A DNA stretch of 16,581 nucleotides from SKVR01 sp964410015 (GCA_964410015.1 CAYPFV010000059.1:1-16581), one strand, 5' to 3'. Shown: positions 7,519 through 15,238, counted from the first letter of the stretch. Translations and numbers: made by a program. The notes: a model not told the origin generated them from the sequence alone.

Positions 7519-10500
7519 ATGATAAATTTACCCACAACAGGTGTCAACAGACCGGTATTTACTTCCATGATTTTTGCCGGTATACTACTTTTTGGTTTGC
7601 TGGCCTATCGTTTTTTGCCCCGCGATATGTTACCAGATATTGAAATACCGACACTTACCGTAGTGACCCTCTACCCCGGTGCTTCGGCAGGAGATGTTGA
7701 ACGGCAGGTTACCCAACCGCTGGAAGAGGTACTTGCGGGTGTAACCCAGTTGAAAAACATCACTTCTCAATCCAAAGAAAATGTTTCTTTTATAAGTATG
7801 CAGTTCGATTGGGAAACCAACCTGGAAGATGCCAGCGCTTCGGTGCGCGACTACCTTGAATTTTCCAGACGCAGCCTGCCTGATCAGGCCTCCTCTCCTA
7901 TGGTACTGCAAATCAGTAGCGATATGTTTCCTGTAATCATTTATGGGGTTACAGCAGAAGAAAATTTTGCCGACCTGGGTGAAATCACCGATGATCTGAT
8001 TGCAAATGCACTGAAAAGAGCTCCAGGGGTAGGATCTCTCGTACTACTGGGAAAACCAGAAAAAGAAGTGCAGATAAATCTAGACCCCATTAAAATGAAT
8101 GCTTACGGTATAAATATATCTATGATCGCCCAGGTATTGCAAACCCATAATCAATCGATACCAGGGGGAAGTATTACCACCGGACAGGACGAGACTGCTA
8201 TAACTGTACCCGCTGAATTCAAATCACTGGAAGACATTGAAAAAACCAATATTGTAACATGGCAAAACCAAACCATCCAAATCAAAGATATAGCTACCGT
8301 TAAAAAAGGGATGCAGGATACCAAAGAACTCGTACATATTCATGGAAAACCTGCTTTAGGAATATTTGTGCAAAAACAGGCAGGAGCAAATATTTTGGAA
8401 GTGGTTGAAGCAGTGAGAAAAGAGATGAAAGGATTAGAACCTTTGCTGCCCGATGGTATTGAAGTTATTGAACTCATGGATAATTCGGAAATGGTAACCG
8501 CAACCCTGGATAATTTATTCAATACCATTTTATATGCCGGTATATTTGTCATGATTGTGGTAATTTTTTTTCTGAGAAGAATTAAAAGTAGCCTGATCAT
8601 TTTTCTTACCATACCTTTTTCCCTGATCGTAGCTTTTATTTTTATGTATCTGGCAGATTTCACTATCAACATTTTTTCGCTGATGTCTTTAGCCATTGCC
8701 ATAGGTATGGTAATAGACAATGCCATTGTAGTGTTGGAAAATATTTCACGCCATATTGAAAATGGTGTACCTCCAAAAGAAGCAGCTATTTATGGCACCC
8801 GTGAGATGAGCTTACCCATTCTGGCTGCCACCCTTACCACCATATCGGTTTTTATTCCTTTGGTTTTTCTGGATGGTGTGGTTGGGATTATGTTCAGGCA
8901 ACTGGCTCTTATCACTTCGGTTACTTTGCTCGCATCACTTTTTACTGCCTTACTGCTCACCCCAATGCTTTCTGCACAAATGCTTTCTATTCCCCAAAAG
9001 CAAAACAACCGTTTTTTTAATTTTAGTGAAAAGTTTTTTCTTGTTTTAGAAAATTATTACGGCAAATTGCTAAACAAAAGTTTGATAAACAAAAAAATCA
9101 TTGTTTTTATTCTGCTAATTCTTGCTGCCGCTACTATATGGATGGGTAGAAATACAGGCACAGATTACATACCCGAATTTGATGCCGGCGATCTAAGTGT
9201 GGTTTTTGAAACCAGGGTGGGGTCGTCAACAGAACAAACAATGCAAATAACCAGGAAGGTTGAAAAAATTTTTACAGAAGAGATACCTGAGATCAGAAAT
9301 CTTTACTCACTTACCGGACAGAGTGATGAAGGTTTACTTAGCTCGGTTGGGTTCAGAGAGGGTAAAAATGTTTCTACTGTTTTTGCACGCACAGTATTAC
9401 CAGAAAAACGGGAAAGAACATCCAAAGAGATGGCTGAAAAAATCAGGAAAAGATTGATAGAAATACCAGAGATTGAAAACTTTTCGGTAAGTGGTGGAAG
9501 TTTGATATCCTCCGCCGTATTAGGTAATGTAAAGCCTATTCAGTTAAAAGTAAGCGGAAAACAGCTTAATCAAATTAATAAAGTTGCTCAAACCATCAGC
9601 GATACCCTTTCGCAGTCTAATTTCCTTACTGATATAGAAAACACTATTGACAGAGGAAAACCTGAATTCCAGATCATTACCGACAGGTATAAAGTAGCAG
9701 ACCTGGCTCTTAACCCTGCTATGGTTGCTCTTCAGATAAGACAAAGTATCTTTGGACAACAGGCAGGCGAATGGAGTCAGAACGGAAATTTTATCCCTAT
9801 CAACCTTCGATACAGCAAACAATACCGAGACACCGAAAAATCTCTTGAAAATATCCTCATTACAAACATAGAGGGCAACAATATTTATTCCGGACAAATT
9901 GCCCATGTGGAATATGGAAAAGGAAGCACAGAGATCAAAAGAGAAGACCAGCAGCGTATTGTTTATATTTCTGCCAACCCCCAACAAAATATTTCGCTGG
10001 GCAATGCCGCAAAAGAAATAGAAAAAATGCTCAATAAAATAGAGGTGCCCCGGGGAGTAACTATACAATTGTCGGGTCAGGTTGAAGAGCAAAGAGAATC
10101 GTTTTCCAATCTTTATTTGATGTTTGTTATTGGTTTTATTCTGGTATTTATGGTTATGGCTTCACAGTTTGAATCAATGAAACATCCCTTTGTGATTCTT
10201 TTTGCCATCCCTTTTACTCTTACCGGAGTTACAGCAGCATTCTGGATTACCAACCTAACCCTGAGCGTTGTAACCTTCTTGGGGATGATCATGCTTTTGG
10301 GTGTGGTTGTAAACAATGCCATTGTGCTGGTAGATTACACAAATTTGCTGCGAAAGAGAGGTTTAACCCTTGATAAGGCCATTAGAGAAGCAGGTAAAAA
10401 CAGGTTGAGACCAATATTAATGACCTCATTTACAACTATTCTGGGCATGATACCTCTTTCGCTTAGCAGTGGTATCGGCTCCGAAATATGGGCACCGCTG

Positions 10501-10602
10501 GCAATAACAATGATTGGTGGTTTGCTTTTTTCTACATTCATTACACTCATCCTGGTGCCAGTGGTCTATTTAGTTGTGAATCAAAAAAGGAAAATGCCTT
10601 AG
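7519..10602 (+). CDS. RND-family inner membrane efflux transporter (HAE-1/AcrB type)
   Basis: This 1027-residue transporter has the usual duplicated RND layout of twelve membrane helices and two large periplasmic domains. Features in order are the N-terminal helix preceded by NRPVFTSMIF; the first porter domain (LYPGASAGDVERQVTQPLEE); the TM2-6 block at about 335-485 with TM4 MVIDNAIVVLENISRH; a cytoplasmic link near 500-520; a second porter domain; and the TM8-12 block (SQFESMKHP, LGVVVNNAIVLVDY, RLRPILMTSFTTILGMIPL). The AcrB pair D407-D408 corresponds to D400-N401 here, and AcrB K940 to N932, so the classical proton relay is reduced to one Asp. The sequence looks like a drug or detergent exporter of the HAE-1 group; it lacks obvious features of the metal-exporting CusA group. 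The substrate is unknown. It is the last gene of the operon. Confidence 0.93.
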   Translation: MINLPTTGVNRPVFTSMIFAGILLFGLLAYRFLPRDMLPDIEIPTLTVVTLYPGASAGDVERQVTQPLEEVLAGVTQLKNITSQSKENVSFISMQFDWETNLEDASASVRDYLEFSRRSLPDQASSPMVLQISSDMFPVIIYGVTAEENFADLGEITDDLIANALKRAPGVGSLVLLGKPEKEVQINLDPIKMNAYGINISMIAQVLQTHNQSIPGGSITTGQDETAITVPAEFKSLEDIEKTNIVTWQNQTIQIKDIATVKKGMQDTKELVHIHGKPALGIFVQKQAGANILEVVEAVRKEMKGLEPLLPDGIEVIELMDNSEMVTATLDNLFNTILYAGIFVMIVVIFFLRRIKSSLIIFLTIPFSLIVAFIFMYLADFTINIFSLMSLAIAIGMVIDNAIVVLENISRHIENGVPPKEAAIYGTREMSLPILAATLTTISVFIPLVFLDGVVGIMFRQLALITSVTLLASLFTALLLTPMLSAQMLSIPQKQNNRFFNFSEKFFLVLENYYGKLLNKSLINKKIIVFILLILAAATIWMGRNTGTDYIPEFDAGDLSVVFETRVGSSTEQTMQITRKVEKIFTEEIPEIRNLYSLTGQSDEGLLSSVGFREGKNVSTVFARTVLPEKRERTSKEMAEKIRKRLIEIPEIENFSVSGGSLISSAVLGNVKPIQLKVSGKQLNQINKVAQTISDTLSQSNFLTDIENTIDRGKPEFQIITDRYKVADLALNPAMVALQIRQSIFGQQAGEWSQNGNFIPINLRYSKQYRDTEKSLENILITNIEGNNIYSGQIAHVEYGKGSTEIKREDQQRIVYISANPQQNISLGNAAKEIEKMLNKIEVPRGVTIQLSGQVEEQRESFSNLYLMFVIGFILVFMVMASQFESMKHPFVILFAIPFTLTGVTAAFWITNLTLSVVTFLGMIMLLGVVVNNAIVLVDYTNLLRKRGLTLDKAIREAGKNRLRPILMTSFTTILGMIPLSLSSGIGSEIWAPLAITMIGGLLFSTFITLILVPVVYLVVNQKRKMP

Positions 10603-10803
10603 AAGGTAATTTCTCAAAAATATTTAAATATTATCGGGAAATCTGCAGTAATAATACTTCCATGGTAATTTTTACTACTTTCGTGTGTTTTTTTAAGAAG
10701 ATCTATAAAATTTGAATTGTATCTTCCGCCAAACAAAACCATCCAAAACCAGTTTATAAAGAGCATTTTTTTTCTACAAACCCGAAACCTAAAAAATAGA
10801 AAT

Positions 10804-11250
10804 ATGCGAATAAAAATGATTTTGATCACTTTTACAATCATCGCTCTTTGGGGTTGTAAAACACAGAAATTAAGTGAAGTAGAAGAGCAAGAACCTTCCA
10901 AACCTGACATAGAAAATAAAACAGAAGTAGAGGTAGAAACAGATCACCAGGCAGAGATCAGAACCATGGAAGAAAGATTCACTTTTACCAGTTCTGCTGA
11001 CGAATCAAACCGTGAAGAGCACCCTTACTTTGTAATCATTGGTAGTTTCAGAAGCAAAGATAATGCAGAGAACTACACCGAAACCTTGAAAAATAAGGGG
11101 TTCGAACCTGTTATTCTTCTCAGTGAAACAGGTTTTCATCGTGTTTCAGTAGATTCATACCTGCAGGAGCAGCAGGCAAGAAACAGAATCCATCAAATCA
11201 TCAATGATTTTCCCGAACATAATGATACATGGTTGCTCATCAGAAAATAG
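10804..11250 (+). CDS. SPOR-domain lipoprotein
   Basis: This 148-residue lipoprotein has a signal MRIKMILITFTIIALWGC with lipidated C18. A very acidic low-complexity linker follows (about 20-60, rich in Glu, for example EVEEQEPSKPDIENKTEVEVE), then a C-terminal SPOR domain at about 74-148 (PYFVIIGSFRSKDNAENYTETLKNKG ... GFHRVSVDSYL ... WLLIRK). SPOR domains bind peptidoglycan stripped of stem peptides, typically at the division site, so the protein probably tethers the envelope to septal wall. I chose the ATG at 10804 because it gives the lipoprotein signal; a TTG 29 codons upstream opens the same frame but precedes it with non-signal sequence. It lies about 200 bp after the pump gene and is probably transcribed separately. 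Its transcript ends at the hairpin at 11450-11479. Confidence 0.88.
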   Translation: MRIKMILITFTIIALWGCKTQKLSEVEEQEPSKPDIENKTEVEVETDHQAEIRTMEERFTFTSSADESNREEHPYFVIIGSFRSKDNAENYTETLKNKGFEPVILLSETGFHRVSVDSYLQEQQARNRIHQIINDFPEHNDTWLLIRK

Positions 11251-11449
11251 CATTTATTTGTTTTCACTCGTAAAAATGTCTGGTTTTCATTGATATTCTA
11301 ATTTTCAAAAATGGAACCAAACCATGACAAAGTTTTTGACACACACGCGTATGATTATAACTTCGCTACATGGAGAAAATTACAAAACCGGAGTTTTGGC
11401 GAGCCCCCATCTGACCTATTTAATCCAATTACATACAGGTCAAAAAATA

Positions 11450-11479
11450 AAAAAGAGACTGCTATTTCAGTCTCTTTTT
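11450..11479. terminator. Bidirectional terminator between the SPOR gene and the DUF302 gene
   Basis: A perfect 12-bp stem (AAAAAGAGACTG with CAGTCTCTTTTT) encloses the 6-base loop CTATTT. It has a T run on its right side for the plus strand and an A run on its left side that reads as T on the minus strand. It therefore serves both the rightward SPOR gene and the leftward DUF302 gene, which converge here. Confidence 0.88.
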
Positions 11480-11518
11480 CAATAAGCAAAATAAATCTAA
11501 AACCTAAAAAATCACATA

Positions 11519-11998
11519 TCATTTTTTTATGGAAGCAATCATTTCTTCGCTCTCGGCAGAGGCAATTCCCATAACATCGGCCACTACACCCCCCATCATG
11601 TTACCCATCATTGAGGTATTCATCCAGGAAATATAGGTTTTCCCATCCGATTTTTCGTATATTGAAACACGGCAAGGCATCATATTCGATACAATTCTTT
11701 CCTCATCAAGTTTAAGGATTTCGTAAGCATGATCTGGATGGCAAAGCTCAAAAACTTTCATACTGTTTACACTGTATCCGCTATTATCCATAGTTTTTGC
11801 CATATCATGAACGGTTGGAATTTTCCATCCCATATCTTTAGCAGTTTGTTCGAAAACCTCCACAGATTTTTCGAAATCATATTTGCTTTCAGATTCTTTT
11901 AACATCATGTCTGGTGCAGATCTATAAGCAAAAAGGGAAGTGAGTAAAACACCTGCCACAATACCAATCACTAGTAAAATAATGTTCTGTTTGTTCAT
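11519..11998 (-). CDS. Membrane-anchored DUF302 protein
   Basis: This 159-residue protein has one N-terminal membrane anchor (IILLVIGIVAGVLLTSLFAY, about residues 6-25) and a DUF302 domain at about 40-157 that would face the periplasm. Family signatures are FELCHP with C86, then MPCRVSIYEKSDGK with C109. These two Cys are shared by many DUF302 proteins, whose function is not established. A Met-rich stretch (MNTSMMGNMMGG, 126-137) follows, and the protein ends in helix SAESEEMIASIKK. The Cys, His87 and Met cluster would suit metal or redox work, but that is inference. It is transcribed away from a sigma-54 activator gene 195 bp off, with a sigma-54-like promoter in between, and its transcript should stop at 11450-11479. 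Confidence 0.87.
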   Translation of the reverse strand: MNKQNIILLVIGIVAGVLLTSLFAYRSAPDMMLKESESKYDFEKSVEVFEQTAKDMGWKIPTVHDMAKTMDNSGYSVNSMKVFELCHPDHAYEILKLDEERIVSNMMPCRVSIYEKSDGKTYISWMNTSMMGNMMGGVVADVMGIASAESEEMIASIKK

Positions 11999-12053
11999 AT
12001 TAAAATTGTATTTATTGATTAAAAATTGATTTCTTTATTTCGTCCTCACTATT

Positions 12054-12069
12054 AACCAAATCTGTGCCA
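12054..12069 (-). promoter_or_regulatory. Candidate sigma-54 promoter for the DUF302 gene
   Basis: On the minus strand the sequence TGGCACAGATTTGGTT carries a perfect -24 element (TGGCAC). At the correct distance it has a -12 element TGGTT, against consensus TTGC followed by A or T. The invariant -24 GG and the G of the -12 element are correctly spaced, but the -12 GC is GT here. Transcription would start near 12043, about 45 bases before the DUF302 start codon. The neighbouring gene encodes a sigma-54 activator, which strengthens the reading. It was the only intergenic TGGCAC I found in the window. Confidence 0.42.
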
Positions 12070-12096
12070 TGAAATGCATATGTCAATAAAAGAGAA

Positions 12097-12182
12097 AGTT
12101 AACTGTTTATATTTTATATTGGTTAACACTTATGCAATGCTAACTTTATTAACTTTGCTAACAACAATAATTACATGTTAAC
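12097..12182. repeat. Cluster of TAAC-core repeats between DUF302 gene and sigma-54 activator
   Basis: The core TAAC occurs at 12100, 12124, 12141, 12150, 12159 and 12179, and once more at 12053. Three of these (12141, 12150, 12159) are tandem with an exact 9-bp period, each preceded by GC or TT. Three others sit in GTTAAC palindromes (AGTTAACT at 12097-12104, GGTTAACA at 12121-12128, TGTTAACC at 12176-12183). The cluster lies roughly 55 to 140 bp upstream of the predicted DUF302 transcription start, where sigma-54 activators normally bind. Its use as an enhancer is inference. Confidence 0.5.
12150..12157 (+). promoter_or_regulatory. Candidate -7 box of the sigma-54 activator gene
   Basis: TAACTTTG is a perfect match to TAnnTTTG. 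It would start transcription near 12163, giving a leader of about 30 bases. No TTTG lies at the -33 distance. The box overlaps the tandem TAAC repeats, so anything bound to them would compete with RNA polymerase, and the activator may repress itself. Confidence 0.4.
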
Positions 12183-12193
12183 CTTTCGATTTT

Positions 12194-13606
12194 ATGCTAA
12201 AAAACAATCAATCTATTATTAACAATCTCAGATCAGGGGTCTTAATAACCAACACTTCCCTTGAGATACTATTCATGAATGATTTTGCCCGAAAACTTCT
12301 TGGAGATATCCAAAATACAAAGCAACCAAAAAACCTTCAGGATTACCCCTTTCTTACCACTGAGCAAAAAGCCTTTGACATGCAACACTGCAAGCACTCC
12401 ATGAAAAAGTTAAAAAGGCAATATTTGCATAAAACACTTATCCTAAAGACACCACACGGCGAACGTCTCATATATTTCACATCACAACCTTTCCGGCAAG
12501 ATAATGATGATTTTTTTCTTTTCCAGATCACAGATATTTCTGACGAAATGGAATGCCTTACGCAGTCGCCCGATGATTTTGGAAAAAGCGAGTATTACCT
12601 GGAAAAAAAAATCATCGGTCATGACGAAAAGATCAGGAAAATTTACAAAATGATATCTCTGGCGGCAGAATCTGATGTGAATGTGATGATTTTGGGTGAA
12701 AGTGGTACGGGTAAAGAATTGGTTGCAGATGCCATTCATGAATTATCACACAGAAAAAATGAACCTTTGATTAAAATTAATTGTGCCTCATTATCAGACA
12801 CATTGTTAGAAAGCGAACTTTTCGGACATGTAAAAGGTGCTTTTACTGATGCCTGGAAAGATAAACCCGGTAAATTCGAATTAGCACAGGGAGGAACCAT
12901 TTTTCTGGATGAAATTGGAGAAATTAGCTCGGCGATGCAGGTAAAACTTTTGAGAGTAATACAGGAAAAAACCATTGAAAGAGTAGGCGACAACAAACCT
13001 GTAAAAGTAAACATGAGGATCATTGCAGCAACCAATAAAAACCTGCGTCAACTAATCCGGGAAAATGTATTCAGGGAGGATCTGTTTTATCGTCTGAGTG
13101 TTTTTAACATACTAATGCCCCCTTTAAGAGAGCGGCACCTGGATATTCCGGCCTTAACAGATTTTTTTATCAATAAATTCAATGAAGCAACACTGAAAAA
13201 CGTAAAAGGAATTAGCCGTGAGGCTTTGAAAATACTGATGGAATATGACTGGCCGGGCAATATAAGAGAACTTCAGAACGCAATAGAGCATGCCTTTGTA
13301 CTGGTTGACGGTACTACCATTGAAAGTGCCGATCTGCCTCCTGAAATCAGCAAAAAGAAATCTTCATTTTATTCATTTACTGATTTGCACTGGCAAGTCA
13401 ACGATAAAGATTATAAGAAAGATCAGGAGGATAAAATAACAACGTTAAAAAAAAGCAGGACAGGTAGATTGAATATAACTAAGGAACAACTGGAAAAAGT
13501 TCTTACTCTTTACCATCACAATCAAAGTAAAACTGCTCAACACCTGGGAATTAGCCGGGTAGCGCTCTGGAAAAAGATCAAGAAACTGGGTATAGATATG
13601 GGTTAA
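12194..13606 (+). CDS. Sigma-54-dependent transcriptional activator (PAS, AAA+, Fis-type HTH)
   Basis: This 470-residue bacterial enhancer-binding protein remodels sigma-54 RNA polymerase using ATP. Residues about 5-117 form a PAS-like sensor (NLRSGVLITNTSLEILFMND ... FFLFQITDISDEME); there is no receiver domain, so it is not a two-component response regulator. The AAA+ domain has Walker A GESGTGKE (168-175), the sigma-contact loop written GAFTDA (215-220) instead of GAFTGA, Walker B GTIFLDEIGE (234-243), sensor I RIIAATNKN (275-283), FREDLFYRL with the arginine finger (293-301), and sensor II WPGNIRELQN (353-362). A linker of about 40 residues (386-427) leads to a Fis-type helix-turn-helix at 427-468 (NQSKTAQHLGISRVALWKKIKKLG). 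The signal sensed is unknown. The divergent DUF302 gene is the likely target. The stop codon is 9 bp from the convergent lpxK end. Confidence 0.93.
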   Translation: MLKNNQSIINNLRSGVLITNTSLEILFMNDFARKLLGDIQNTKQPKNLQDYPFLTTEQKAFDMQHCKHSMKKLKRQYLHKTLILKTPHGERLIYFTSQPFRQDNDDFFLFQITDISDEMECLTQSPDDFGKSEYYLEKKIIGHDEKIRKIYKMISLAAESDVNVMILGESGTGKELVADAIHELSHRKNEPLIKINCASLSDTLLESELFGHVKGAFTDAWKDKPGKFELAQGGTIFLDEIGEISSAMQVKLLRVIQEKTIERVGDNKPVKVNMRIIAATNKNLRQLIRENVFREDLFYRLSVFNILMPPLRERHLDIPALTDFFINKFNEATLKNVKGISREALKILMEYDWPGNIRELQNAIEHAFVLVDGTTIESADLPPEISKKKSSFYSFTDLHWQVNDKDYKKDQEDKITTLKKSRTGRLNITKEQLEKVLTLYHHNQSKTAQHLGISRVALWKKIKKLGIDMG

Positions 13607-13615
13607 AATAATATA

Positions 13616-14734
13616 TCAGGACGCTCTTTTTTGACGTTTGGTTTTGGGATCGGTTTGAGAAGTTAATTTTTTCCATTTTTCGTCAAAAGTGGCCATAAAA
13701 TCCCAAACCATCTTGTCAAACTTTTCTTTGTCTTCTTGATGAAAATCTACCTCGATAGGAACATAGTAAACCGGTAAACTTTTTAGTAGTTTTTTGATGG
13801 AAGCATCTCTCAGTCGCATACTATCTTTTTCTGTGGTAAGAATCGCTTTGCTACCACTATAAGTTTCCCGGTATTTATGAATGATATTTCTAATATCCCT
13901 CTCTTTAAACTGATAATGGTCTGAAAATCTGAAGGTTTTCAGTTCCAGGCAAGACCTTTTCAGATGCTCTTCCAGGGGCACTGGATTGGCAATACCCGTA
14001 AACATAAAAATTGTTTTTGCTTCCTGCATTTTATTTTTTTCAGCAATAGGCGTCAATGGCTTCCAATCTCCATATTTAATGTAAGAGAAAAAAACATTTT
14101 TGATCTTGTATTTTCCCAGGTTTTTTAGTATGATCTTTCTGTCGAGTGGAGAAAAAACACTGGGTGTTTTGGTCACCACAATGGCATCAGCTCTTTTGGC
14201 ATTAGAACGGTATTCCCGAAGGTTTCCCGTGGGCAACATAAAGTTGTCGGTGAATATCTTATGGTAATCAGTAAGTAAAATATTCAACCCTGGCTTAATA
14301 TACCTGTGCTGAAATATATCATCGAGTAATATTACCTGATTGCCGGGAATGCTTTTGATGATTTTTTGTATTCCTTCCCGGCGGCTATTGCAAACAGCAA
14401 TATTGGCATCAGGATGCTTCAGAAACATCTGTAATGGTTCATCTCCAACATCTCTTACCTTTGAAAAAGGCTTTGCCAGTTGAAAACCTTTGCTTTTCCG
14501 CTTGTATCCACGGCTAAGGGTAGCTACCCTGTATTTCTTTTTCAACAAACCGATTAAATATTCTATATGCGGTGTTTTCCCTGTTCCTCCTGTACTCAGA
14601 TTTCCGATACCTATAAGTGGGTGATCAAAGTTTTTTTGCGGTAGAATACCCCAGTCAAAAAGTTTATTCCTAAGTGATGTTACCACACCATATAAAACCG
14701 CAACCGGAAATAATATTATTCGGAGTATTTTCAT
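13616..14734 (-). CDS. lpxK: Tetraacyldisaccharide 4'-kinase (lipid A synthesis)
   Basis: This 372-residue inner-membrane-associated kinase phosphorylates the 4' position of the lipid A disaccharide precursor on the cytoplasmic face. It opens with a hydrophobic amphipathic segment (ILRIILFPVAVLYGVVTSLRN) typical of LpxK. Next comes the P-loop GNLSTGGTGKTP (44-55), LSRGYKRKSKGF (73-84), VGDEPLQM (96-103) and LLDDIFQHR (136-144), the Bacteroidota form of the DGFQH catalytic motif. LPTGNLREY (168-176), FTGIANP and TTEKDSMRL follow. The C terminus is a short basic tail. Length and motif order are those of a complete enzyme. It implies a lipopolysaccharide or lipo-oligosaccharide outer membrane. 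I see no classical promoter box at a usable distance upstream. It converges on the sigma-54 activator with a 9-bp gap and no hairpin, so the two transcripts probably overlap. Confidence 0.95.
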   Translation of the reverse strand: MKILRIILFPVAVLYGVVTSLRNKLFDWGILPQKNFDHPLIGIGNLSTGGTGKTPHIEYLIGLLKKKYRVATLSRGYKRKSKGFQLAKPFSKVRDVGDEPLQMFLKHPDANIAVCNSRREGIQKIIKSIPGNQVILLDDIFQHRYIKPGLNILLTDYHKIFTDNFMLPTGNLREYRSNAKRADAIVVTKTPSVFSPLDRKIILKNLGKYKIKNVFFSYIKYGDWKPLTPIAEKNKMQEAKTIFMFTGIANPVPLEEHLKRSCLELKTFRFSDHYQFKERDIRNIIHKYRETYSGSKAILTTEKDSMRLRDASIKKLLKSLPVYYVPIEVDFHQEDKEKFDKMVWDFMATFDEKWKKLTSQTDPKTKRQKRAS

Positions 14735-14908
14735 ACCTCAAAAATAGAAAATGGATCACTCAAATTCAACCGTAAAACACTAATTTTCTGAAAAATATTG
14801 ATTTAACCATACAATAAAAACCACCTTTATTTTTTTATCCTTTTAATTTGGCGTATTTTGCCCATAAAAACCCTTTTCATAGATAATACGGATTTTTCAC
14901 GCTGTTTT

Positions 14909-14927
14909 TAAATTTGTCTTAAATTTG
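14909..14927 (+). promoter_or_regulatory. Twin -7 boxes upstream of the small ORF at 14966
   Basis: Two perfect TAnnTTTG boxes, both TAAATTTG, occur at 14909-14916 and 14920-14927, 11 bp apart (one helical turn). Neither has a clear TTTG at the -33 position. They point toward the small frame at 14966; AT-rich sequence can produce such boxes by chance. Confidence 0.35.
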
Positions 14928-14965
14928 TAATTTATGTTTATTTTACAGGTATCGTTTTATTCTTT

Positions 14966-15238
14966 ATGTATTTTACACAAATGCACACAAGTAGATTTTT
15001 CAAACCATCGGTTAATCTGTATAGACTTTTAGCGGTATTTGACATCATGATATCATCTTTGTGCTCTTTTTCGCAGCTTCCCTCCAACTTATCTCAACAT
15101 GAAATGAACCTGCAGGAAAATCAATTACAGAACGATTCTAACAACTTAAAACTACACAATTTCTCTGATTTTTTTAAATATTACGATCAGCAATTTGTAA
15201 CTTGTATCAAAGTGTTTTTAAAAAAGAATTTGGATTGA
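14966..15238 (+). CDS. Doubtful small protein with possible signal peptide
   Basis: This 90-residue frame is of uncertain reality. Its N-terminal third reads like an export signal: basic HTSRFFKPSVNLYR, a hydrophobic run LLAVFDIMISSLCSFSQ and a cut after SFSQ, the same ending as the TolC-type protein in this window. An Asp inside the hydrophobic run weakens this. The remainder is short, Gln/Asn-rich and polar (NLSQHEMNLQENQLQNDSNN), with a basic end KVFLKKNLD. I recognise no family. Two -7 boxes lie just upstream. It could be a small secreted protein, the relic of a longer one, or a chance frame between lpxK and the DUF4199 gene. An alternative start is the ATG five codons in. Confidence 0.3.
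   Translation: MYFTQMHTSRFFKPSVNLYRLLAVFDIMISSLCSFSQLPSNLSQHEMNLQENQLQNDSNNLKLHNFSDFFKYYDQQFVTCIKVFLKKNLD

Noticed and set aside
10619..10632. Perfect palindrome AATATTTAAATATT after the pump gene
   Set aside because: It is made only of A and T, with no GC stem and no T run, so it is not a convincing terminator or operator.
11311..11574. Plus-strand frame of 87 codons after the SPOR gene
   Set aside because: It reads straight through the strong terminator at 11450-11479 and into the end of the opposed DUF302 gene. Its second half is only the translation of those elements. The first 42 codons show no recognisable domain.
14739..14764. Minus-strand TAnnTTTG box just before lpxK
   Set aside because: It ends 5 bp before the start codon, which would put transcription start inside the gene, and the nearest TTTG is spaced only 14 bp away.
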